Positions 13,851-20,001 of a stretch of DNA of 20,001 nt are shown here, one piece after another. A program made the position numbers and the translations under genes. The notes beneath the pieces are model-generated. The model did no database searches and was not told the origin of the DNA. It worked only from the letters and a program-made list of their open reading frames with translations. Numbering within the stretch: position 1 is the first letter of the stretch; the number at the start of each line of letters is the position of its first letter. Origin of the DNA: Gemmatimonadota bacterium (lineage in GTDB: Bacteria; Gemmatimonadota; Gemmatimonadetes; Gemmatimonadales; GWC2-71-9); NCBI GenBank assembly GCA_003221085.1, contig QHUD01000196.1, positions 1 to 20,001 on the forward strand. Direction: 5' to 3'.

Positions 13851-14900
13851 ATGCGGAATGCGGAGTGCGGAGTGCGGAATCTATGGCTCGTCGCCGCGAC
13901 CGCGCTCGCGCTTCTCGCAGCCGCCTGCCGGGCCGACGGTCGCACGCCGCTTGTCATCTATTCTCCCCACGGCCGCGATCTCCTGACTCTGCTCGAGCGC
14001 CGCTTCGAGCAGCTCCACCCCGACGTGTACGTGCGTTGGCTCGACATGGGCTCGCAGGAAGTGTACGACCGGTTGCGCTCGGAGCGGGCCAATCCGCAGG
14101 CGGACGTCTGGTTCGGGGGCCCTGCGACGATCTTCGCGCGCGGGGCGCGCGACTCGTTGCTCGAGGCAAACCGGCCGGGTTGGGCCGAGGCCATCGAGCC
14201 GCACGGCCGCGGCCCCGGCGACTTGTATTTCGCCGCCTATGAAACGCCCGCGGTGATCGTATACGCGGGGCAGGCGGTGAAGCCGGACGAGGCCCCTCGG
14301 GACTGGGACGACCTGCTCGATCCCCGGTGGAAGGGCAAGATCCTCATCCGCGACCCGCTCGCCTCGGGCACGATGCGCGCGGTGTGGGGCATGATCATCG
14401 AGCGGGGCCTCAAGCAGACCCACGACACGGCGGCTGGATTCCAGTGGTTGCGGCGCCTCGACGCGCAAACCAAGGAATACGTGCTGAACGGCCCCCTCCT
14501 CGACCAGAAGATCGTGCGGCAGGAAGGGTTGGTGACGATCTGGGACCTGCCGGACATTCTGCTCAGCCGGCGCGACGGGCTGCCGCTCGGTTACGTGTTC
14601 CCGAAGAGCGGCACGCCGGTGATCGAGGACGCGATCGGCGTGGTGCGGAACGCGCGTCACCGCGCTCAGGCGCGGGCGTTCGTCGACTTCGTGGGCAGCG
14701 TCCCGGCCCAGCTGGCGGCGACGCGGGAAGCGTTCCGGCTGCCGGCGCGGCTCGATCTCCCGGTGGATTCGCTGCCGGCGTGGGCGCGCGAGGTCCGGCG
14801 CGTGATGAAAGTCGCCGACGTGGACTGGGATCTGCTCGCCGAGCGGGGGGCGGACTGGATGCGCTACTGGGATCAGACCGTGCGGGGTCACGGGCGATGA
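13851..14900 (+). CDS. ABC transporter extracellular solute-binding protein, iron(III)-type
   Basis: This 349-residue protein (counted from ATG 13851) captures a solute outside the membrane and hands it to the permease encoded downstream. After a hydrophobic leader ending LLAAAC, a possible lipoprotein attachment cysteine, it shows the pattern of the ferric-iron/polyamine binding family: LVIYSPHGRDLLTLLERRFE, then DVWFGGPATIFARGA, then ETPAVIVYAG, then DWDDLLDPRWKGKILIRDP. No YY iron-binding pair is evident, so iron is only one option. Phosphonate or another anion is possible. The start is ambiguous. ATG 13851 lies one base after the PIG-L stop, but a 7-bp tandem repeat covers this segment. 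GTG 13872 would give a cleaner leader (MRNLWLVAATALALLAAAC). Its stop overlaps the ATPase start as ATGA. Confidence 0.87.
   Translation: MRNAECGVRNLWLVAATALALLAAACRADGRTPLVIYSPHGRDLLTLLERRFEQLHPDVYVRWLDMGSQEVYDRLRSERANPQADVWFGGPATIFARGARDSLLEANRPGWAEAIEPHGRGPGDLYFAAYETPAVIVYAGQAVKPDEAPRDWDDLLDPRWKGKILIRDPLASGTMRAVWGMIIERGLKQTHDTAAGFQWLRRLDAQTKEYVLNGPLLDQKIVRQEGLVTIWDLPDILLSRRDGLPLGYVFPKSGTPVIEDAIGVVRNARHRAQARAFVDFVGSVPAQLAATREAFRLPARLDLPVDSLPAWAREVRRVMKVADVDWDLLAERGADWMRYWDQTVRGHGR
13852..13879 (+). repeat. Four tandem 7-bp units at the start of the binding-protein gene
   Basis: TGCGGAA, TGCGGAG, TGCGGAG and TGCGGAA run without gaps. The unit length is not a multiple of three, so it spells NAECGVRN in the presumed leader. 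Gain or loss of one unit would shift the frame from ATG 13851 but not from GTG 13872. Confidence 0.8.
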
Positions 14901-15883
14901 GCGCGTTCGTCACGCTCGACGGCGTGCGCAAGCAGTGGTCGCACACCGTGGCCGTCGGGCCGCTGTCACTCGAGATCCCGCGCGGCGAGATCCTCGTCCT
15001 GCTCGGGCCCTCGGGCAGCGGCAAGACCACCGTGCTGCGCTTGCTGGGAGGGTTCGAGGCCCCGGACGCCGGTCGGATCGAGCTCGCCGGCGAGGACGTG
15101 ACGGCGGTCCCGCCCGCCCGGCGACGGTGCGGGATGGTGTTCCAGCATTACGCCTTGTTTCCGCATCTGGATGTGGGAGAGAACGTCGCGTTTGGGCTCA
15201 AAGGACGGGGGACCCGGAACGAGGGACGGGTAGAGGCGAAGGTCGCGGAGGTATTGACCCTCGTTGGGCTCGAGGGATTCGAGCGGCGGCGGGTGCAAGA
15301 GCTCTCGGGCGGGCAACAGCAACGGGTGGCGCTGGCCCGAGCGCTCGCGCCCGAGCCGCAGGTACTGCTCTTGGACGAGCCACTGTCGAACCTGGACCCT
15401 TCCTTGCGCGAGCGCACCCGGCGCGAGCTCCGGGCCCTGATCAAGCGGGTCGGCATCACGACCATCTTCGTCACGCACGAGCAGGAAGAGGCATTCGCTC
15501 TGGGCGACCGCGTGGCGGTGCTCCAGGCCGGGCGGCTCGAGCAGCTCGCTGCGGCGGACGAGTTGTACGAGCATCCAGCGAGCGTGTTCGTCGCCACGTT
15601 CGTGGGCCGCGCCAACGTGCTCCGGGGGAAGACGGCACAGGCGCTCGGGGCAGGCCCCGGTCAGCTGGTCGTGGTCCGTCCCGAGCGGCTGATCCTGGCG
15701 GATGCTGGGGTGCCGGGCGTGGTGCGGGAGCGGCGCTATACCGGCGCCGCCGCCTTCTACCTGGTGGAAACGGAGCAGGGCGATCGGCTCGAGGTCCTGG
15801 CCAGGCCGGAGGCGGCGCGCGTCGGTGACCGCGTGTACCTCGAAGCGGCCCGGGTGCTCACGTTCCCCGAGGAGCGCGCGTGA
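14897..15883 (+). CDS. ABC transporter ATP-binding protein, FbpC/PotA-like
   Basis: This 328-residue ATPase powers the importer made with its neighbours. Walker A GPSGSGKT (37-44), Q-loop Gln83 (VFQHYALFPH), signature LSGGQQQ (136-142), Walker B LLLDEP (157-162, Glu161) and switch His194 (FVTHEQEEA) are complete. Residues from about 240 to the end form a TOBE-like regulatory domain, as in iron, polyamine and sulfate importers. A G-rich repeat encodes residues 103-111 (GRGTRNEGR) in the helical subdomain, a surface position that varies in the family. The ATG overlaps the binding-protein stop by four-base ATGA, and the TGA overlaps the permease GTG as GTGA. Gene order is binding protein, ATPase, permease, whereas classical iron systems usually put the permease second. 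Confidence 0.95.
   Translation: MSAFVTLDGVRKQWSHTVAVGPLSLEIPRGEILVLLGPSGSGKTTVLRLLGGFEAPDAGRIELAGEDVTAVPPARRRCGMVFQHYALFPHLDVGENVAFGLKGRGTRNEGRVEAKVAEVLTLVGLEGFERRRVQELSGGQQQRVALARALAPEPQVLLLDEPLSNLDPSLRERTRRELRALIKRVGITTIFVTHEQEEAFALGDRVAVLQAGRLEQLAAADELYEHPASVFVATFVGRANVLRGKTAQALGAGPGQLVVVRPERLILADAGVPGVVRERRYTGAAAFYLVETEQGDRLEVLARPEAARVGDRVYLEAARVLTFPEERA
15203..15230 (+). repeat. G-rich 7-bp-period repeat inside the ABC ATPase gene
   Basis: After a leading GG the units ACGGGGG (15205-15211), ACCCGGA (15212-15218), ACGAGGG (15219-15225) and ACGGG follow. It resembles the repeat at 12161-12186 closely, starts in the same codon phase and encodes the same GRGTR residues. Confidence 0.6.
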
Positions 15884-17508
15884 ACGCGCGGCTGGGCGTC
15901 GCCGCTCGAGCGGCGTTCACGCTGCTGCTCGCGTGGCTCGTGCTGTATCCGATCCTCATCGTCGTGCACGATGCCGCGGCCTCGGATGCGCTCGCGGCGT
16001 TCGCATCGCGCCCCGGTGAGTGGCGGGTGCTGTGGGCCAGCGTCTGGATCTCCGTGTCGAGCGTGGTGCTGGCCGCCGCGATCGGCGTCCCGCTCGCGTT
16101 TCTGTTCGAGTGGCTCGAGTTCCCGGGCCGCAAGACCCTCGGCTCGCTCATTGCCCTCCCCGTGGTGTTGCCGCCCTTCGTCGGCGTGATCGCGTTTCTG
16201 TTTCTGTACGGGGAGTCCGGGTTCGTAGCGCGCGCGGTCCAGCGGCTGCTCGGCCTCGCGCAGCCGCCGTGGCGGCTGCAGGGGGCGGGGGCGATCCTGC
16301 TGGTGCACGCCTACTCGATGTACGTGTACTTCTACCTGTTCACCCGCGCGGGGCTCGCGCGGCTCGACGCCTCCATGCTCGAGGCGGCCCAGGCGCTCGG
16401 CGCCGGGCGGTGGGAGACCCTGCGCCGGGTGACGCTCCCGCTCCTCCGCCCGTCGCTCGCGGGGGCGGCGTTGCTGGTGTTCATGACCGCGCTGGGCTCG
16501 TTCAGCGCGCCCTACGTGTTCGGTGGCGGGTTTCGGGTGATGACCACGCAGATCCTCGCCACCAAGCTCAACGGTGAGCTGTCCCTCGCGATGGTCGAGA
16601 CCGTAGCGCTCGCGCTGGTGGCGGTGCTGGCATTCGCGCTGCTCCGCCGCACGGAGGGTGACGACATTCTCACGGCGCTCGGCAAGGGGACGGCGCCGCG
16701 CCGCCGGCCGATTCGCCGGGCGGGCGTCCGTACGCTCGCGACCACGGCTGGCTGGGCCTTCGCGGTCGTGCTCCTGTTGCCGCACCTGACCCTCGTCCTC
16801 GTGTCGCTGGTCCCGTACGGCAGCTGGACGACGGAGACCCTGCCGCCGGTCCTGTCGCTCGTGAACTATCGGCGGCTGTTCAGCGAGGCCGAGCGGCTGC
16901 GCCCGCTGGCGAATTCGACATGGATGGCCGCCACGAGCACGCTCGCGGCGGTCGCGGTCGCGCTCGCGGCCGGCGCACTCGTCGGGAGACGGGGTGCCTG
17001 GCAGTTCCGCGGTCCGATCGCAGCGCTGCTGGCGCTGCCCTGGGCCTTGCCGGGAACGGTGTTCGCCCTCGCGCTCCTGACGACGTTCAGCAAGCACGAC
17101 CCCCTCACCCTCCGCTGGGTGCTCGTCGGGACGACCGTGCTGCTCCCGCTCGCGTATCTCGTCCGCAACCTCCCGGTGACGGGACGCGCGGTCCTGGCCG
17201 GGTACCGGCAACTCGACCCGGCGCTCGACGAGGCGGCGGCGAGCCTCGGGGCCGGGCGCTGGGCCACATTCCGCCGGGTGACGCTCCCACTCCTCAAGCC
17301 GGTGCTCGCCGCGGGCGGCAGTCTCGCCTTTGTCGCGGCGCTGGGCGACTTCGTGATGTCCATCGTGCTGTATACCCCGGACAATCGGCCGATCGCGATC
17401 GAGATCATGTCGAGTCTTCGCGTGTCGGAGCTTGGGGTGGCGGCGGGGTTCGGCGTGATCCTGATGGTGCTGAGCGCGGCGGTCCTCGGCGTGGGAGTCC
17501 GGCGATGA
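15880..17508 (+). CDS. ABC transporter permease with two fused membrane domains, FbpB-like
   Basis: This 542-residue inner-membrane protein forms the whole translocation path of the importer. Two homologous permease halves are joined, each with about six hydrophobic segments and an EAA coupling loop that docks onto the ATPase. The loops read EAAQALGAGRWETLRRVTLP (168-187) and EAAASLGAGRWATFRRVTLP (451-470), nearly identical. An Arg-rich linker (RRRPIRRAG, 274-282) separates the halves. Fused double permeases are typical of ferric iron importers (FbpB, SfuB), which supports that substrate class. The GTG start overlaps the ATPase TGA, and its own TGA overlaps the MFS ATG as ATGA. Single-half permeases would be about 270 residues, so the length fits a duplication-fusion. 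Confidence 0.94.
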   Translation: MNARLGVAARAAFTLLLAWLVLYPILIVVHDAAASDALAAFASRPGEWRVLWASVWISVSSVVLAAAIGVPLAFLFEWLEFPGRKTLGSLIALPVVLPPFVGVIAFLFLYGESGFVARAVQRLLGLAQPPWRLQGAGAILLVHAYSMYVYFYLFTRAGLARLDASMLEAAQALGAGRWETLRRVTLPLLRPSLAGAALLVFMTALGSFSAPYVFGGGFRVMTTQILATKLNGELSLAMVETVALALVAVLAFALLRRTEGDDILTALGKGTAPRRRPIRRAGVRTLATTAGWAFAVVLLLPHLTLVLVSLVPYGSWTTETLPPVLSLVNYRRLFSEAERLRPLANSTWMAATSTLAAVAVALAAGALVGRRGAWQFRGPIAALLALPWALPGTVFALALLTTFSKHDPLTLRWVLVGTTVLLPLAYLVRNLPVTGRAVLAGYRQLDPALDEAAASLGAGRWATFRRVTLPLLKPVLAAGGSLAFVAALGDFVMSIVLYTPDNRPIAIEIMSSLRVSELGVAAGFGVILMVLSAAVLGVGVRR

Positions 17509-18707
17509 AGCGGATGTCCGTACTGATGGCCGTGGCGTTCGTGGACATGATCGGCCTCACGCTGGTGCTTCCCCTGCTGGCGCTGTACGCCATCAGTTTT
17601 CACGCCAGTCCTACGACCGTGGGATTTCTGACGGCGGCGTTTCCGGTGGCGCAGCTGCTCGCATCGCCTGTTTGGGGGCGGGTGTCCGACCGGTACGGTC
17701 GTCGGCCGGCACTCCTGGTCGGGCTCGCCGCGTCGACGGTGGCATATGTGATTTTCGGTCTCGCGGGTTCGCTGTGGCTGCTGTTCGTCTCGCGCTTCGT
17801 GCAGGGCCTTGGGGGCGGGACGACGGGCGTCGCGCAAGCCTACGTGGCCGACACCATGGCTCCGCACGAGCGTGCCAAGGCGCTGGGATGGCTTTCGGCG
17901 GCCACCAGTCTCGGCGTCGTCATCGGACCCGCGGTCGGGTCGTTCGCCGCCCGCGTCGGGGAATCGGCTCCCGGGCTGGTCGCGGCGGCGCTCTGCCTCT
18001 GCAACCTCGTGTTCGCGTGGAAGTGGCTGCCGGAGTCCCGCGTGCTCGCGGCGCACGTCACGACCGAAAGTGGACGCCACGTCCCCACGCCCGAGCCGCG
18101 TCCCGTGCGCGAGGCCGTGTGGGAGGTCATTCGTCACCCGAGCCGGCCCGCCGCCCATCTGATCTGGATCTACGCGGTGGCGATGCTGGCCTACAACTCG
18201 GCCCCGGCGGTGTTCACGCTTTACCTGGCCTGGCGATTTGGGATCGGGACCACCAACATATGGTGGTTCTTCACCGTGTTCGGTGGGGTTGGCGTATTGA
18301 TGCGCGCGTTCGTCGTCGGGCCGGTGAACGACCGCTTGGGCGAGGTGCGAACCATGCGCCTCGGCGCGGTGCTGTACGCGCTGGGATATGCGCTCATTCC
18401 GTTCGCGCCCTCGGTACCGTTGTTCCTCGGGTTCCAGGTGCTCCTCCCCCTCGGGACGGCGCTGTTGTTTCCCGCGAACTCGGCACTCGTGAGCCACCGC
18501 ACCAGCCGGCACGAATTCGGGCTGATGATGGGCGTGCAGCAGGCGCTGCGCGGCGTCGCGAGCGTGCTGGGCCCGATCTGGGCGGGCCTCGCCTACCAGT
18601 ACCTCGGCCCGCGCGTGCCGTTCTTCGCGTGCGCCGTCATCATCGCGTGCGCGCTGCTGATCGCCACGCGGGTGCGGAGCGGCGACGTCCTGCCTGCCGC
18701 CGCATAG
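17505..18707 (+). CDS. MFS transporter, drug:H+ antiporter (TetA-like) type
   Basis: This 400-residue membrane protein is a major facilitator with about 12 transmembrane segments that exchanges a small solute for protons. FVDMIGLTLVLPLLALY (12-28) is the first-helix pattern of the 12-helix DHA1 group. GRVSDRYGRRP (58-68) is motif A between helices 2 and 3, with its usual acidic residue and basic pair. A hydrophilic central loop (about 175-215) divides the halves. The start codon overlaps the permease stop by ATGA and lacks its own strong ribosome binding site, so translation is probably coupled. It ends with TAG. The placement beside an importer raises the possibility that it exports a siderophore or a product of the upstream hydrolases, but the substrate is not shown by sequence. 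Confidence 0.92.
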   Translation: MKRMSVLMAVAFVDMIGLTLVLPLLALYAISFHASPTTVGFLTAAFPVAQLLASPVWGRVSDRYGRRPALLVGLAASTVAYVIFGLAGSLWLLFVSRFVQGLGGGTTGVAQAYVADTMAPHERAKALGWLSAATSLGVVIGPAVGSFAARVGESAPGLVAAALCLCNLVFAWKWLPESRVLAAHVTTESGRHVPTPEPRPVREAVWEVIRHPSRPAAHLIWIYAVAMLAYNSAPAVFTLYLAWRFGIGTTNIWWFFTVFGGVGVLMRAFVVGPVNDRLGEVRTMRLGAVLYALGYALIPFAPSVPLFLGFQVLLPLGTALLFPANSALVSHRTSRHEFGLMMGVQQALRGVASVLGPIWAGLAYQYLGPRVPFFACAVIIACALLIATRVRSGDVLPAAA

Positions 18708-18722
18708 GCCGCCTCGTTCGTG

Positions 18723-18730
18723 TACTTTTC
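18723..18730 (+). promoter_or_regulatory. TAnnTTT-type -10 candidate immediately before the phosphatase gene
   Basis: TACTTTTC lies five bases before ATG 18736 and eight bases before ATG 18739. No Shine-Dalgarno is present. The arrangement matches TATCTTTG followed by eight bases and ATG at 4315-4333, and it suggests leaderless transcription. No -35 is evident. Confidence 0.35.
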
Positions 18731-18735
18731 CTGAC

Positions 18736-20001
18736 ATGATGCGATCGCTCATCTGCTTGCTCGCAGGGGTCGGGCTTGCGCCCGCGCCCAGACCGCGGCT
18801 CGTCGTCGTGATCACCGTCGACCAGTTGCGGCCCGACTACCTGGAGCGCTACCACTCGCAGCTCCTGGGCGGGTTCGCCACGCTGCTGAAGGGGGGCGCC
18901 TCCTTCAGCGACGCCTATCAGGACCACGCGATCACCGAGACCGCACCGGGGCACTCGACGATTCTGTCGGGGCGCTGGCCCTTCCCCGGCGCGGTTTCGC
19001 GGGACCGCGTTCTTCGACTGGCTCAAGGCCTCGGACCCGGGCGCGCGCGCTCTCTCGGTGTCGGGGAAGGACCGCGGCGCGATCCTGCCGATTGGGCGGG
19101 CCAAGGAGCAGGTCTACTGGTATACCGCGGGCTTCTTCACCACGAGTCGGTACTACGCGGATTCTCTGCCGACGTGGGTGCGCATCTTCAACGGACAACG
19201 CGTACCCTTCCGCGCGGCGGGAACCCAATGGACGCTCTTCCTCCCGGAGCGGGATTACCCCGAGGCCGACAGCGCCTGGTACGAGAACCAGGGGCGGGAG
19301 ATCGTGTTTCCCCACCGCCTACCCACCGACAGCGGGCAAGCGGCGCTGGCGTTCCTCGCGACGCCCACGATGGACTCGCTCACGCTCGCCTTCGCCCTCG
19401 AGGGAGTGCGCGCCCTGCAGTTGGGCGGTCGCGGCGCGACCGACCTGCTCGCCGTGAGCCTGTCCACGACCGACTACGTCGGGCACGCGTTTGGTCCCGA
19501 TTCGCGTGAGATCCACGATCAGGTGGTGCGCCTGGACCGCTATCTGGGCCGGTTCTTGGAGCAGCTGTTCGTGCGCTACGGCCGGAACAACGTGCTCGTG
19601 GTGCTCACGGCGGACCACGGCGTGACGCCGTACCCCGAGCGCGCGCGCGCCCTGGGGCACGCGGGGGCCGTCCGCGTGATCCCCGACACGATCATTCAGA
19701 GCGTCAACGCGGCGCTCGACCAGCGGGTGGCCGGGGCCGACTGGCTCCAGTTCGAGAGCGGCATGCTGATCCTTCCCGACCGATCCAAGCTGTTCGCCCA
19801 CGGCGTGAACGTGGACAGCGTGGTCACGGACGTGGCGACCCGGCTGCGTGCGCTGGCCGGCGTGGCACGCGTGGATCGCCCCGTCGATCTCACCGGCAAG
19901 GACACGACCGATCCCGTGTCGCGCCGCTGGATCCACCAGCTGACGCCGGATGGCGGCGTGGAGCTGGTCGTGACGCTCAAGCCCTACTGCATTTGGAGCT
20001 A
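18736..20001 (+). pseudogene. PafA-like alkaline phosphatase with internal deletion and frameshift, cut by the window end
   Basis: The protein belongs to the alkaline phosphatase superfamily, closest in pattern to the calcium- and zinc-using PafA monoesterases that free phosphate outside the cell. The first frame gives a signal-like start, the metal-binding VDQ (28-30), TETAPGH (67-73) with the probable Thr69 nucleophile, and STILSGRWP (74-82). The frame is then lost near 18979-18985. The next reading frame continues at once with PARFRGTAFFDWLK, then GKDRGAIL (the Lys and Arg of PafA's active site), STTDYVGHAFG and LTADHG (metal ligands). It stays open to the window edge. PafA-type proteins have roughly 30-50 residues between these blocks, so a segment is missing as well as the frame. 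The first frame runs on as unrelated sequence to 19509. Either a real deletion or an assembly error could explain it. Confidence 0.8.

Noticed and set aside
13852..13879. Heptad array considered as a CRISPR remnant
   Set aside because: Units are seven bases and contiguous, without spacers, and no cas genes are present.
16866..18815. Minus-strand 649-residue open frame opposite the permease and MFS genes
   Set aside because: It spans two confident genes antisense and shows no recognisable protein features.
19092..19509. Other-frame open frames within the phosphatase region as separate genes
   Set aside because: The family motifs continue in one frame from about 18983 to the window end. The other frames are shadows or the frameshifted tail of the N-terminal piece.

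Overview
This window is GC-rich bacterial chromosomal DNA, by eye about two thirds G+C. Genes are densely packed, often start with GTG and often overlap by 1-4 bases. The gene families, the TAnnTTTG-like promoter sequences and the secreted amidohydrolase and PIG-L proteins suggest a free-living soil or sediment bacterium, perhaps Gemmatimonadota or a relative. The phylum is an inference with low to moderate confidence. There is no prophage, insertion sequence, CRISPR array, tRNA or rRNA.

Layout. (1) 1-735: an XRE-type helix-turn-helix regulator gene interrupted by an in-frame TAG. (2) 780-2929: a probable cold-response block. Ribosomal protein bS21 (rpsU) and a CspA-type cold-shock protein share a minus-strand operon. 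They diverge from a plus-strand DEAD-box RNA helicase across a 456-bp intergenic region with promoters for both sides and strong leader hairpins. (3) 2984-4993: citrate synthase (minus) diverges from a degenerate phosphoribosyltransferase-like protein (plus), separated by a 21-bp inverted repeat with a -10-like sequence in each arm. (4) 5005-9982: a compact four-gene minus-strand operon, transcribed in the order zinc-ribbon membrane protein, rhomboid protease, long-chain-type acyl-CoA dehydrogenase, and Tat-exported M20-family hydrolase. The hydrolase appears to lack several metal ligands. (5) 10071-18707: a plus-strand run of six abutting or overlapping genes. They encode a secreted amidohydrolase, a large secreted PIG-L deacetylase, an iron-type ABC importer (binding protein, ATPase, double permease) and an MFS transporter. 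(6) 18736-end: a PafA-like alkaline phosphatase broken by an internal deletion with frameshift and cut off by the window edge.

How the genes work together. Block 2 fits RNA unfolding and ribosome function in the cold. Block 5 looks like extracellular hydrolysis coupled to solute import and export, though no substrate can be named. The most unusual observations are the M20 enzyme with altered metal ligands, a set of 7-bp-period G-rich repeats (two inside genes in the same reading frame, one covering a gene start), the structured leaders of the cold-response genes, and two genes broken by small lesions.
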